The notes beneath the pieces were generated by a model that did not search any database, was not told the origin of the DNA, and saw only the letters and a program-made list of their open reading frames with translations. Below are positions 1-12,446 of a stretch of DNA of 64,000 bases, piece after piece. The position numbers and the translations under genes are program-made. The stretch covers positions 4,650,001 to 4,714,000 of the forward strand of contig CM056876.1 of assembly GCA_029876055.1 (NCBI GenBank), read 5' to 3'. Numbering within the stretch: the first letter of the stretch is position 1; each line of letters starts with the position of its first letter. The DNA comes from Madurella fahalii (lineage: Eukaryota; Ascomycota; Sordariomycetes; Sordariales).

Positions 1-62
1 TGGTAAATAGACCATTCGAGCTGGAAGGTACGAAAACCGTCTACTATGAGATCACCGATTCC

Positions 63-152
63 AATTGCTGACGTAATTGCAATTGCTGACGTAATTGCAA
101 TTGCTGACGTAATTGCAATTGCTGACGTAATTGCAATTGCTGACGTAGTTGA
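63..152. repeat. 18-bp tandem repeat array with TGACGTAA cores
   Basis: Five head-to-tail copies of an 18-bp unit, CAATTGCTGACGTAATTG, the last one diverged at its 3' end. Each copy carries a TGACGTA core (starting at 69, 87, 105, 123 and 141), which resembles an ATF/CREB-type bZIP half site. Flanks up to about 496 show no gene. Whether it is regulatory or a simple satellite cannot be told from sequence. Confidence 0.9.
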
Positions 153-496
153 ACCCGTAGCCAGGGCTACCGTCTGGTCGTCCTCAACCACAGATTCGGT
201 ATAGCCTCTAGCCGTAATAGTTGACTAGGTAGGGTTCTTGTGCTTATGACGTGCTGGGTCCGGAGCCATAGACTCGTTGAGAAATGGGGTCAGGCCTTGA
301 ATCTAGGCCCACGTATTCCCGGCAACGGCCTGGGCTTGGAACTGCAGGTTCTAGGATTCCCAGTCGTCAGAGCTGGTCAGGAAAATAGTCTTATCGTTGT
401 TGACGGCTGTCATCTTGAATCGGATTCAGGGATGCTTTTGATTGTGCTTCCTTTATTGGCTTGCTAATCGGAGGTTGAGCGAATGAGACTCTTAAT

Positions 497-726
497 TATC
501 GGAAACACGGCACCTCTGAATCTTGGGAAAATGAGAGTTGAGGGTTTTTGTGTCTTCATCTGTGCTGGAGAGCTTGCTCCTTTTATAGACGAGATACCTG
601 TATAGGATAACGTCTGTTCAGTGGCACAGTCAGCTGCCAGCCTGCTTTAGCTGACTAGAGTAGATGGGTTTGACTCCTGCACTAGATCCTGTGATCCTGA
701 TCCTTTGGCACATGATCCTTTTGACA
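497..726 (-). repeat. solo LTR, family A, decayed copy
   Basis: Matches the copies at 32509-32778 (same orientation) and 22317-22607 (opposite). Shared blocks include the GGAAACACGGCACCTCTGAA start, CTTTTATAGACGAGATAC in the middle and CCTTTTGACA at the end. The first bases are mutated (TATC for TGTC) and about 60 bp are missing relative to the full copy. No target duplication remains. Strand is set by the TATAAAAG box, which reads on the minus strand here. Confidence 0.8.
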
Positions 727-792
727 GTGCCATTCCAACTTAACCTCTTACTTAAACCTATATAGGTATTACCCACCTATATCTGGAATTAC

Positions 793-3700
793 CTAAATAG
801 ATATAGGGATTACCCACCCGTACCCAAATGATTTTGGGTAGGGTGGGTTATACCCAGTAATATCTAGGTAACCCATGGGTACCCGTGGGTGGGTTTTCCT
901 TTCCCTATCCAGCAGGTTCAAGATCCCTAAGAAAACAACGTCATGCTCGGGGTTTCGCGCACGCATACTCTCAATGACATCACGGGGCGAAGTGACTTCC
1001 CGTAGGTTTTCGGTTCTGTAGTACCAGCAGGTGGGACGCCACCGTAGCGCGCGGTCAGCTCCGTGCCGTATTAACAGCTCGCATACCGCTACCCAATTTT
1101 TTGGCCTGCTGCCTATAATTTTTTCAGGGCCACGCTCTAGGAAAGCCGACCACACGGTGCTACCCTCCTCCGCATCTTGAGAGTTGGAGCCTGTAGGCAG
1201 CTTTATCGTTGGGGTCCGCGCCATATTCCAAAAGGATGCGAACAACCGTTGGGTTTGGCAGTATTCCATCTCCAGTGTTAGAGTTATAGAGCAAATATCC
1301 CGAAGTCGCCCAGAAAAGCATATCTTGCAATTCGGACTTGATGGGGCGCCGCTGTCGTAACCTCGAGACAACATAGTCGGTGAAACCAGCAGCAACGGCA
1401 AAAGCCAAAAAACTTCGAGGGAGCCCTGAGTCCCCGTGGAATACGAACCTGGTCATTTCGGAGAACGCGAGATGCTCGGATTTCAATGACTTCGTTGGGT
1501 GCTCGACGGTTCGGTCTAGCTCAGCGAGGAGCCCTTCGTATTGATCAATGGGCTTGCCGTTCTTCTGAAAATGCTTCGCGAGTAATATGGCCTGGTTAAT
1601 CAGAGATTCAACCTTGGTCAAGGGATCAGAATTCTGATGCTGAGTCTGAACTGCAGCGTTAGGGATATCCGTTCTTGGAAGATGGTAGTTCTTCGGGGAG
1701 ACTTAACATACCAATTCTACGATATGGCAGCACTTTAATCGGCGGATAACACCACTGAGTAGGGCCAGATCCATGTCCAACACAGAAGTGAAGCCAACTG
1801 ACCCCCGAAAGAAGTTATTCCACACCGCGGGTCGGGATATGAATTCCTTGGCGGTTTGGTGCATGAAGCGCACGTTGAAGACGCCTTCAACAAGTCCAGC
1901 ACAGCGGCTTTTGAGTCGGTTTTGGTAGCTCATCCACCGTGGCCGCAAGTCTTCCCAGGTCTGATTGAGGAACTCGTCATCCGCCGCTAAGAGATCGCGT
2001 TTGCCTCCCTGTTTGATATGTCCCTCCTGTGCTAGGAATAACGTGAAGATGTCAAGATCTGGGCTTCGTTCCTGGCCTAAACTCCATCTCAAGATAAGTT
2101 CAAATAGTTGCCGAGACTCTAGAAGGTAAGCCTGGTCGATCATTTCCAACATCCGCATGTAAAGACCCTTTTTTCCACCCAGCTTGGCCGGGAGGCCATC
2201 CAGGACTTTCCACAGCTCATCTTTGGAGTTTCCGTCGGTATTGCCGCGTATCAAAAGATCTGTGACGAGTCGGACCCAAAGAAAAACCTCGCGTGACTTT
2301 TTGGTGATGACCTCCGCGAATACCCAGTGATTGGAGAGATCGGGAGCTTCGTCTGCCAGACGTCCTTGGCAATACTTTGAGATGGCTAAGGCTGTATGCT
2401 CGTGAACTCGGACGCTGTTGAACTGGTTTAACAGCTGCTCGAAGACGACTAATTCTCTGCTGGAGGTGCAGATTTTGAGGTCCTGGTGGCTGCTTCGGAG
2501 TCTGAGAAGGAACTTGGCGATTTCCCTATATCCGTCTTGAATCCAAGCACTCTGACCCCAGGTCGCATCCTCAGTAGGCCCGTCAAACTCCAACTCCAGA
2601 TCCCTTTCAGTGTATTCGTCCAACCTGTCTATCATGCGATACTCGTCCAGCTCGTCAACAAACATGAAGATTTTGTAACCCTGTATGTGCTTCAACATGG
2701 ACTCGAAGGCCGCGGTCAGGTTGCTCCAGAACTGGATGAACTTCGATATGTCAACCGCAGGCTGATCGAACAACTTCTTAAATACCTGGGGTATCAGGCT
2801 GCGTCTCGACTTCAGGACCTGATGGAGAAGGCTTCTGATCAACCCTTCTCGTGACTTTTGCAAGTCGCTTCCACGATCAGTGAAAAAGTAGGAAACTAAG
2901 ATAAGCTCCCGTTTGGCTGCCCAGGTAGCGAGCGCCGCTTTCGTTTCCTTGTCTCGATAGAGAGACTTCATCAGAGTTGACTTTCCGCTGCCCGCGTTCC
3001 CGCTGATCCAGATGCCGGTGGTCTCTTCGCCTTTGATCCAATCCAGGAAGTTCGATGGGGCTGAGACAATTGAATACTGCGTAGAGCCCTTGCCTAGTAT
3101 CCAATTACAGCTCTCAGCATATGCATCCTCGATCTCGTACTCTCGGGATTCCATTGTCGGGAACCAAAGAGCCATTAATAATTTTATCTATCGCGAGTTA
3201 GAAAAATAAGATAGCAACAGCCAGGAATACCATACTTACCCTGGATGGCAATTTCACCTCTTCCATAGGTCCCTTACGAGTGATTGTAAGTCTTGACGTC
3301 CCGGTGGTGTATAGACATGACTGGAACGAAACAAAGACTCGCCAAAGCAGATTGCCATCAAGTGAAGACAAAGGCGTTGAGGTGTGCTCAGAAATAGTGG
3401 CTACCTACCAGTTACAACAGCGTTCGAGTCAATTTGTAGAGGACTACCTTCGTCCTGTCCGGTGAAGGAAAGCCTATGTGATGGTGTGCCGGCCTGAAGA
3501 CCGACTTGTCGGACGTTGCAAAGGTCGATGATATGGCTGAGAGTTCTTTTGTACCCTTCCTCATCTTGCGAAGCGAACTTAGTCATGTCCATGTGATTCG
3601 CATTGATCGCATCTCGTCGAACTCTGAATCCGTCATACGAAGCTGATGCTTCCGGAACGATCTGGGAGTACGAAATCAGCAGGAATACCCTTTTCATCGA

Positions 3701-4533
3701 CATTCCATACAAGCATACCAAGCCGACACCGGTTGGGACTTCCTCTCTGATACATACTACTTCCAAATCCTTGGAAATGGTAGTAAAGTCGTCTCTCTGC
3801 TTCTCCAGAATGCCAGAATCGCGAGCCAATGTCTTCAGAAGCTGGGTATTTGGTCGTCGCAAGGAAACCTTGGCAATTCCAGCGACTATCCCGCCAATGG
3901 ACGTCTTGGATGATCCGCGATGCGGTGTCCCCATGAAGACTACGCCAGATGTCCGCATGTATACCTCACCAAGCTTGGGATGTCTTCCATGGCTATGATA
4001 CGTAGCCGACTTGATCAAGGCTTCCTTCACAACAAGACCTCCCAGGCTGTGACAGACAAAGACTAGCGGTCGCGTCTACCCACGGCAGTATTCAGCATGT
4101 TAACTTGGTCGCGGAATAAAGGTATGGCTAACAACGCCGTTTCGAAGCCTTGCGAGATCACTAAGCAGCGTCTTTGCGTGGCCGAAGATACTTTCCTGGC
4201 TCGATTGCCGAAAAAGCTGAGCAATATTTGCATCATAACCCCAAGTCATGACCCTTGCACCATCGAGGTCTCTCTCCTTAGTGAGCAAGTCGAGTGGCCA
4301 GCAGACGTTGCCCTTGGTCCAGGCTCTAAAACGCCCCCCCTCAATCCGTGGACAAATACAAGATCGACTCCACGGTCCCCTTCGCCACAACCGTCGCGTA
4401 TAATGTATGGTCCGACGGTGTCTAAGTTTGTCGTTGAGGCTCCTTCCTGCTCATCATCGTCTGAATCCACGTCCTTAGCACAGTTAAGCCAACTGTATAA
4501 ATTCCTCATCACTAGGTTGCTTTCGCGCCGCAT
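793..4533 (-). pseudogene. NLR-type gene: SesB-like esterase, NACHT NTPase, C-terminal ankyrin-like region
   Basis: Read on the minus strand from the ATG at 4531-4533. The N-terminal part is an alpha/beta hydrolase of the SesB type: a VDLVFVHGL strand, a WTKGNVCWPLDLL block, an HSLGG nucleophile elbow after a 57-nt intron (4076-4132), then MGTPHRGSS. The second part (about 3185-1712) is a NACHT NTPase with P-loop GNAGSGKSTL and Walker B-like FVDELDEY. The third (from 1645 after an intron at 1646-1711) has the DPLTKVESL and LLEYGADPN segments of an ankyrin-like tail. Such proteins act in fungal non-self recognition and incompatibility. Two single-base frame breaks are visible: one at a run of seven G (plus positions 4324-4330) inside the esterase, and one near 1190-1215. 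The residue before HSLGG is Cys rather than the usual Gly. Exons between 3185 and 3410 are unresolved. Either a pseudogene or a gene damaged by sequencing indels. Confidence 0.8.
812..848. repeat. perfect-to-near-perfect hairpin
   Basis: Two 18-nt arms, ACCCACCCGTACCCAAAT at 812-829 and ATTTTGGGTAGGGTGGGT at 831-848, can pair almost completely around a one-base loop. More ACCCAT/GGGTACCC runs follow to about 895. It may be the end of a small fold-back element abutting the NLR gene's 3' end. Confidence 0.6.
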
Positions 4534-5740
4534 GAAGCGCTGGGCTACGGCTAAGAGGCGGACGTGAAGGACAGGTCTGTAAATTCCTGTGCAGGAGGGA
4601 TTGCGAGGGGAGGATTTTTGGCGACAGTTTTGCCCGCAATTGCTGCCTAATCAATGGATCCGCCCCTCAGAGGAGCGGGGCAGCGTATCTGGACATGCGG
4701 GCGCCGCGCCTCACAACGACGAGGGCCAATGGTTGTCGGCCACACCACGCTATGGGACAATACACCTCGTACATTACATCGGCAACGGCACAATAAGAGG
4801 CCGATCGAACCCAAGGACCAACAGCCAATCTAATTCACCGGAAAGCCAGCTAAGCCAATAACATGAGTTCTGTTCTTAGAACCGACATCAATACCTATAT
4901 AACAAGCGCACTTCTCACAACCTCTGACCAGCGCCTTGGACCTTTGACACATTACCAACTGGTTCGGCGTTCATAGCAGGCTCCATGACATATACCTAGG
5001 GTAGTGCTTGTCGCTCATTTATCCCAAACTACCTCCAAGACACTTTCCAGGTGTAGAGCTGTAGAGCCCCCTAACGGCCGCATACTGACGCGGCATCGTC
5101 TCGAGCGGGAGAGCCAAAACCATCAAAGAGACATTCGGAACAGTAAACGAGGCTGTCCGGATCCCGGTCTTGTCGTCTATGCCGATCTTGAGACTGTGGG
5201 TCATATTGACTCCCGTTCCTCCCCCAAGACCCACGTTGGATGATCGACGATTTTAGAGACGAACTTCATGCCCCTTGCATACCCGAGCAGTTGCGGCTAA
5301 TCCGCAGCCACACGGAGCTTAGGGGGATCCCACGGCACTTGGATGTGGGGAGAACGGCCCCAGATTGCCGCGAATTTCCCGCCCGAACCGCGACGTTGGT
5401 AAGGGGAAGCGCACGCAACAATTGACGGATAAATTTATAGATTTTTTATTTAAGTCAACATTGGTTTAGACCAAGCACCAGTCCAGCTCAGACACCGTGT
5501 CACACCGCGTAAGCCCCTATAGTAGAACCCACTCAATACCGGCAGTTGTGCCGAGTGTAGATTAAGTCTCCGCTATAAGCCTGCCCTCCTATAAAATGCG
5601 TGGACGTCCGTAACAACGAGCCGGAAGACCATCCTCAGCCCCACGTTCCCACGACTACTACTAGTAGAGCAGTGCTCAGGGAGCAGACCGAGTTGAAGCC
5701 ACCAACCCGCACGAGCCGAATCCGACGCCACGCCGACACA
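4534..5740. other. intergenic, no gene recognised
   Basis: Several short open frames on both strands overlap each other and none resembles a known family. Nothing supported apart from the upstream region of the chitin-binding gene. Confidence 0.5.
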
Positions 5741-6320
5741 ATGCGCTCGCTCCTCCCGCTCGTCGTCCTCCTCCCCATCGCCGCCCTCTCCGCCGTGCTC
5801 CCGGACGCGCCCTCGCCCAAGTCCGGGCTTGCCCCGGCCCGCCGGGACGTTTCCCCGGACAACACGTGCGGCCTCGTCGAGGCCGGCGCAGACCTGGGCT
5901 ACACCTGCCCCGGCGAGGCCCCTTGCTGCTCACAGTATGGCTACTGCGGCGCCGACGACACCTTCTGCCTGACCTCGGCCGGGTGCCAGTCCGAGTTCTC
6001 CAACTCCACCGCGGCCTGCCAGGAGCCGACCCCCGGCACGACAATCTCGGTCGACGGGACCTGCGGGACCACTGAGGCCGGGGAGCACGGGTATAGATGT
6101 CCCGAGGAAGGGGCGACGTGTTGTTCTGCTGCGTAAGTTTATCTAGGAAAAGGGCTGCTTCTAGGCTGGTTGGGAAGCGTGGACGTGCTGACTGTTGGGC
6201 GTTTGTAGGGGGTACTGTGGGAATACCACGGATCATTGCAGCGTGGACAGCGGGTGCCAGGCTGAGTTTGGGACCTGCGCGGGTGCCAACACACCGCGGA
6301 GTCTGGTGGAGTTTATGTAA
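5741..6320 (+). CDS. secreted protein with two hevein-type chitin-binding domains
   Basis: Exons 5741-6132 and 6209-6320 with a 76-nt GTAAGT...TAG intron give 167 residues. The start at 5741 gives a clear signal peptide (MRSLLPLVVLLPIAAL). An upstream in-frame ATG at 5600 would hide it and is not preferred. Residues about 45-93 form one type-1 chitin-binding module (CGLVEAG, CCSQYGYCG, FC, C). The second module begins CGTTEAGEHGYRC and is completed only after splicing, which restores CCSAAGYCG and the later cysteines. It probably binds chitin in its own or another fungus's wall, either as a wall component or in shielding from chitinases. No enzyme domain is attached. A GTAAGG just before the stop could be a further donor, so the 3' end is slightly uncertain. 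Confidence 0.85.
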
Positions 6321-7139
6321 GGTAGGCTTTGTGGGGTGGTGGGGATTGGAGGGGAGCCTGGACAAACCAGGCTCGATCTTTGGGTTGCCTTGGTCAATCC
6401 GCCGCACTCATTTCAAAATTGTATCGGAATGTTCTTTCAGTCATGGCTCGTAAACAGCGCGTATATACCGACTTCTAGGTAGATAAAAGGCATACCTGGA
6501 AAGATCTGTCCTACAGGAAAATAACCCCAAGGCACACAGTGTCAGGCGCGAACGTACGTACTACAATATCTAACTTCTTACCTTTGGGATGCCATCTTGT
6601 GATGTTTCTGGCGAGTAAGATCCCCCTCCTCCGCCCTTTGATAGAGAATACTAGCCAATCTGCCGAGATATCAGTTGCCCGCGTGGCGGTTAGCTTCAAG
6701 CGCAAGGCTAAGGGGCGCTGCGCCTGAGAAACCTGAAGCATTTACATCTAATTCAAGTTATGTCAGTATTGCAAAGCAGCCTGACCACTTCACAGGGGCC
6801 ACCCATTACAGCTTGATAGACCAGAAACATGCCCTCCATTGTAAGCAGATCCACCCCCGAGCCCCATCTCGACTATCAAACCCAACGTTGTTGGTCTCCC
6901 AACCCTGGCAATCTTTGTGTCCTATTCGGCTCGATCCCGGACTTCAGAATTCTTCTAATTTGATCGGCGAGCCCCTCGATGGCACAATCGAAGATCTGGC
7001 CCTCAGGGGTTGGGATATTGCCTAGAGCATAATGGTCGCCTTAGCCCGGACAACTACATGAATAATATGGGTGCATCCTCCTGAAAAGTGAATTCCAGCA
7101 AAGTCCGGACAGTTACTATCCAAACGCCGTCGGCCTTGT
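6321..7139. other. intergenic, no gene recognised
   Basis: Overlapping short frames on both strands without recognisable motifs, signal peptides or splice patterns. Confidence 0.5.
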
Positions 7140-7300
7140 AGATGTCCCCACATCACGCGCACCTGTGCGGCCCGCTTGTCAAGGACCGCCTGATTGACAC
7201 AGACAGCATCAACCAAGAGCATGCGCGCCATGTCTGGTTTGCGAAGGACGCTGGGAGTGTTTTCGGAATTGACGACGGCGGGGAAGACGAAGCCAGTAAG
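7140..7300 (-). pseudogene. HET-domain fragment
   Basis: On the minus strand a short stretch reads VLRKPDMARMLLVDAVCVNQ followed by a DKRAAQVRVM block. This matches the core of the heterokaryon-incompatibility (HET) domain, where a WIDAICINQ strand is followed by E/D-R-x-x-QV-x-x-M. The frame is lost immediately downstream, and no full HET domain or start can be built on either side. I read it as a relic of a HET gene in line with the NLR relic nearby. An undetected intron could extend it. Confidence 0.55.
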
Positions 7301-10300
7301 GCCAATCTCGACCTGCTATGGGCCTCCCTAGTAGGTAAGGTACATTAATAGGGTTTCGCACAGTATTTCGGCCTGCCGGCCATCTAAGGGAGGCACGAGA
7401 GATCTCGCACTCTAACTTGCAACACCAATACAAACTGGAAATACAATACAAATTCCCCGATTAGCTAGGTGTTTTATCACCGGCCCAGTCCCACTTAAAC
7501 AATTGAGAACATACTCGCTCTTCCTCTTGTCCCACGACCACAGTAGCGCAACGTCACCATTGGCCGGGTAGTCGCCCAAGTGTTCAGCTTACGTAGGGCC
7601 TCCCGTGAATGATTGGGATATCCATGGTTAATTCCTCGGAGTCACTGCGGGGTTTTGACACAGCTGTTAAGCTTCTGTTGTGTGTGATGGATACTGTGGT
7701 TGGTCCGAACGGCTCCCACCTCTCCAGCCACTTTAAGTGGGGCCTCGTCGGGCATGGGTATTCATCGGGTTCAGGCCTCTGGGAGCAGGAGGATTCTCAA
7801 GGCCATCGAAGATTATTATATTGATCCGAGTTCGTTGATTACCAGGGCCCGAAAAGCTTCAGTTATTGCCACTGCGTCTCCCCTCATCAGGCATGTTGTA
7901 ACCAGTACCAGCCAGCCGGGGCGCCGTCCTGTCCTATCAGAGATCTAACTTCCCTTCCCTACAATTGTCCAGCTCGTCGTCAAAGTGGAAACCTATGGAC
8001 TACCGATGCTATTGGCAGGGAATGGCTAGCGTAGTACAGCCAGGGCGGTGGTGCGTGGGCGACGCGAACGGGACGAGATGATAGAGAAGGTCGTTATCCT
8101 CGTAGTCCTTGCAGATGTTTGAGTAGTTAGTCGGTATAGAGGATGTAATTGTCCTTTGCTAGCAGAGACGGCGCAAGACTGGTAATCGTGCCTTGATTGG
8201 TGGGGGCTGTCGCCCGGCAAAGAGCCCTGGCCGGCATACTCAGGCGCGTCGGTCAGGCCTTCCTCTATAATCGTACTTATCGCTCGCAGCGTCATAGCCG
8301 TATATTCGACGGGCTGCGACGCAAAGCGCCTTAGCTACCGGGGACACAAGCTCTAGGTCCGAGCGGAGTGGCCAGCGCCACTACATCAGCGATTGCGGGC
8401 TTGCTGTATTTCTTATTCCACTAGCGCTGCCACTCGGTGAGGCGGCTTGGGGGCGCTAGGTGTGGGGTGTTGCCGAAGCGCTCCATGAGAACTCCGTACT
8501 CAGAGTAGCGGGTCTTTTGTGCGATACTGAGCACGGTCGCATTGCAAATGTGCACGACGGCGCTGTTGTCGGTGACGCGAAAGAGATGAGCAGAAGCGAA
8601 TCGGGAATGAGAGCTACGTGGTGAGTTCGCCCGTGGCCTATGGTAAGATCAAAGCCGACACTGGGCAGATCCTGGACAGCCGCAGAAAGGCAAAGGCCAA
8701 CACCGAGGAGCTAGTCATTCTACATCGCCGACCAGGGACGGCCTGAGACATGAGGGTGAAAGTGACGAAAACGAATCCCGCAGCTCAAGGAAGCCGATAA
8801 CATGATGGGCGAGGAAAGACAGGACTAATCGTGGCACGTAAGAAGAGAACAGAGCTAAGATCGGCGGTACTGGAGTTTTGAGCAAAGCCTTGTGAGAGGC
8901 GGTGCTCCGTAAAGTGAAGTGTCTACTTTTCTGAGCGAGACAAGGTCAGTGGCGGCTGACTGGAATCCAAAGGTTAATTAGTACTGACGAGCCGTTGGAG
9001 GCGTACCATTCCTTTGTTGGTCGCTTTGAGCTCTGCCAGAACCCTTTCGGTACAGTTGCAGCCGAAATCACCACGCGAAAGGACCGATGTATACCTCACG
9101 TAATTCGATACAAAACGTTTCGTCTAATGGTACTAATTATATCGTAGATTGTCCGACGCTGTTTGAGCAGGTCTGCTACTTCTCTCAAACCGACTTAGAT
9201 GAATCTGCCCATAACCCCGACCGCCCTGATCACGAACTAGATAGCTTGGCATTTTCATTTCAGGGAAAACTTGCAGGATGACGGTGAATCCCGGTGCCGT
9301 CATCCACGTAGCCGGCCTCCTGTGTCATCGTTAACGAGAATGTGGCTCTCTGACCGAGTACTTTACCTCATCTACCTCATACATAGCCAATATTATGGTG
9401 TGTTACCGGTGCGCACCAAAGCCCTTTGGAAAGTGGCAGAGAGCGGCCACAGATCACCAGGGACGTGGATTTGATTAGGGGTACGTACTGCCCTGTGGCT
9501 GCAGGCTTGCAGGCTATTGTCGACCGGAAGAGGCCGCCAGAAAGTGGGTACTTTAATTAATATCCTGGGGCTTCAAGAGTCGCAACCTGCGAAAGTGCAT
9601 GCTCATACCGGCTATCGCCGAAATGTCATCGACGCATTCTTCAACCTAGGTAAGAGGAATTATGGGCTTGAGAGCGTAAGTGTCGTTCTGTGAAAGCGCC
9701 ACAGGTACCAAAGGAAGCTCCGAAGATGGCGATACTGAATGTTGTAATTGACTGGCCTATGGAAGAAAAAGAGAAAGTAAGCGAAACAGGCGCAGTGGAG
9801 ATGGTGATAATCTATAGCTCGTTTCTAATTCTTGTTCGTCAAAGAGGGCCGCCACCGACTGAACTGACGAACCGGTATCCCACCGATTTGGTGTTTTTAG
9901 GGTCTGGAAAGATGGGCACAGGCAATATCAGTTGCACGACCGACCGCTTCTACAAGGTCCACAACATTACGCATTGGGCATGGCACCGCTCAAGATCGGG
10001 CTACAAAGGGCTACCATCGGCCTCTACCACGAATTCATGGAGACCCCACAAAGGCAAGGTGGAGACCTCACCGGTAAAAGGATCTGCACGAAATTCCTTA
10101 CGGCTGAACCATAGCATAGGCTCTGCGTCAGGACAGGCCATGATAATGTGCTCCCGTAAGTCCTTAGGCATACTTCATAGCACTGACAAGATGGTCCGGG
10201 ACTTGCAACTGGATTTCAAGGTAAGGTCGTTGGGATGTTGAGCTATCCGGACCGAAAGAAGTGAAAAGCAGTACGCGGGAGGAATGGGTGATGTAGGACG

Positions 10301-11712
10301 TTAATTGGTACTTCATTGGAATAAGGGAAAACCTGCGTAGTATCCTATATATCGCTGCCAAATTCTTGCTGTATGCCCCGACATCTCTATCAACACTCCT
10401 CACCCTTACTCCACGAAAATGGAGAAGTACGAACAGACAACTTCAAATGCGACAAACCATTACTCGTAGTCTTGTACTGGCCCGGCGCCATGGCACGCCG
10501 CACACGCTAGTTAGTGTCAATGAGGTTTCCAATTGGAATACTTTGATGGCTACAAAACTGAACTCACATCTTCAGTATCATGTGAACATGCCTACAGAAT
10601 TTGCGGCTCGCGGCTTATTCCCTGCTGAGACTTCTCCCTGGATCTCCTTCGATTAGTCACATAATAACGGCGAACGCACCGTCTCTTTCCCAGATCATCA
10701 TTCATGCGCTCAAGGCTCGTGCACATCGGTTCTTTTGCCCCGCAGATCTTTCGAGAAACGACATCCACCCTGGTTGCCCGACAATACCCGGGACGGTAGC
10801 CAGCAGATCTTCTTCCGCCGGTTGAGTACAGTCAGAGATAGCGCATGCGTGGCATATAAACTACGGGACGGGGAAGCCCCGGTTCCTGGGGTGGCAAGGA
10901 ACCCGGCTCCCAGGCCTCCAGAGCCGAAGATGGTGGCACCAACGCCGATCCCTTTCCTAGCAAGCGCAGAACAGCGATCTCTCCCATTATTGCGCTTCGT
11001 ACCCCGCGCTCAGGGGATAAACTACTTTTAATATCCTCACCTTCCACAGACGCGGACAGAGAGGACCTCGCAGCTGTGCGGAGATTGTTTGCTAATCAGA
11101 ACCCCAGTCCGATAGATGGTGCAACCTACTCGAAGAAAAAAGGAAGACAAGACGAATGTTGTTGATTCCGTATACTTCAGTTGGAGTAGCAAGGTGACCT
11201 GACAACTCGAAAGCTCATGATCCCTCCCCTATATGCAGAACAACTTTGTGACCAGGGATTGCTCGTTTTCCGCTCCAATGACTGGCTGTCGTCTGCCGGC
11301 TGAATTCGGGGAAAACGGGGATTAAAGACTCGCAGCTCTTGGTGCTTTATGGAAAAAACCTGGGGTAAAGCAGCCGTTAATCTCCAGGGCTCTCACCTTG
11401 ATCGGGTGTTTTCAACCCCGCCCATTTCCCCATGCATCGCCGGCAAATAGGATGCGGGGTGCAGGACGGGGGACGAACCGACCCTATCAGAGAACAGCCG
11501 TGTCCCGGATCCGGTAGCCATGCCAATCGCGGCCGATACCTCCGAGCGCTTCGTTACGTAGACGCCCTTATACACCCTTGATGGCGCAGGTCAGGGGGAC
11601 CCAAGCCGAAAATACTATAAAGGGCGGGCGTGAGGCCGACATCTGATCGGCAGTCGCACTTGCAAGACAACAGCCTACACTTATATCAAAGTTTTTGCTG
11701 GGTCGCTTCGCC
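7301..11712. other. 4.4-kb gene-poor stretch
   Basis: No convincing gene. A minus-strand stretch around 8030-8580 stays partly open with several stops and reads like a decayed coding region (for example VVHICNATVLSIAQKTRYSE near 8490-8550), but I do not recognise the family. A plus-strand frame at 9690-10241 overlaps another frame of equal length and has no known motif. The last few hundred bases hold the GH11 gene's promoter. Confidence 0.45.
11363..11622 (+). promoter_or_regulatory. candidate xylanase promoter elements
   Basis: A GGGTAAA at 11363-11369 fits the GGNTAAA consensus of XlnR/Xyr1-type xylanolytic activators. The overlapping CTGGGG and a CCCCGC at about 11416 fit the CreA/Cre1 repressor consensus SYGGRG on either strand. 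A TATA box (TATAAAG) lies at 11616-11622, about 90 bp before the ATG. Known regulator consensus; use here is inferred, and such short motifs also arise by chance. Confidence 0.4.
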
Positions 11713-12446
11713 ATGGTCTCGTTCACTCTCCTCCTGACGGCTCTCGCCGCCACCGTCACGGCCAGCCCGCTTGAGGCTCTCAAGCGCGGCATCCAGCCGG
11801 GTACCGGAACCCACGATGGGTACTTCTACTCCTTCTGGACCGACGGCCGTGGATCCGTCGACTACAACAACGGACCCCGTGGCTCCTACAGCGTCTCGTG
11901 GAACAATGTCAACAACTGGGTCGGGGGCAAGGGCTGGAACCCCGGTCCCCCGAGGCGGGTCGCGTACAACGGCACCTGGAACAACTACAACGTGAACAGC
12001 TGTATGTGCAACCGCTTCCCAGCAAAAGCTTTGCGGCTTTTTCCGATGCAAGAACAACCTTGAGCTAACTTGACGGCGCAGACCTTGCCCTGTACGGCTG
12101 GACCACGAACCCGCTCGTCGAGTACTACATCGTGGAGGCGTACGGCTCGTACAACCCGTCTTCCGGCGCATCGAGGCTCGGCACTATCGAGGACGACGGC
12201 GGCGTCTACGACATCTACAGGACCAGGCGCGTTAACCAGCCGTCCATCATTGGCACTGCTACCTTCGATCAGTACTGGTCGGTGCGTCGGACCAAGCGCG
12301 TCGGCGGCACCATCGACACCGGAAAGCACTTCGATGAATGGAGGCGGCAAGGCAACCTGAATCTCGGTTCTTGGAACTACATGATCATGGCCACCGAAGG
12401 TTACCAGAGTTCTGGGTCGGCTCAGATCGAGGTCAGACCTGCCTAA
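11713..12446 (+). CDS. GH11 endo-1,4-beta-xylanase
   Basis: Exons 11713-12001 and 12082-12446, with an 80-nt intron (branch GCTAAC, acceptor CAG), encode 217 residues, the normal size for the family. A signal peptide of about 17 residues is followed by a short dibasic propeptide ending LEALKR. The mature enzyme then starts with GIQPGTGTHDGYFYSFWTDG. The family hallmarks are present: WNPG, the nucleophile Glu in PLVEYYIVE, and the acid/base Glu in MATEGYQSSG. The enzyme would be secreted and cleave xylan backbones. No carbohydrate-binding module follows. It stands alone in a gene-poor stretch, unlike the dense block further right. Confidence 0.95.
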
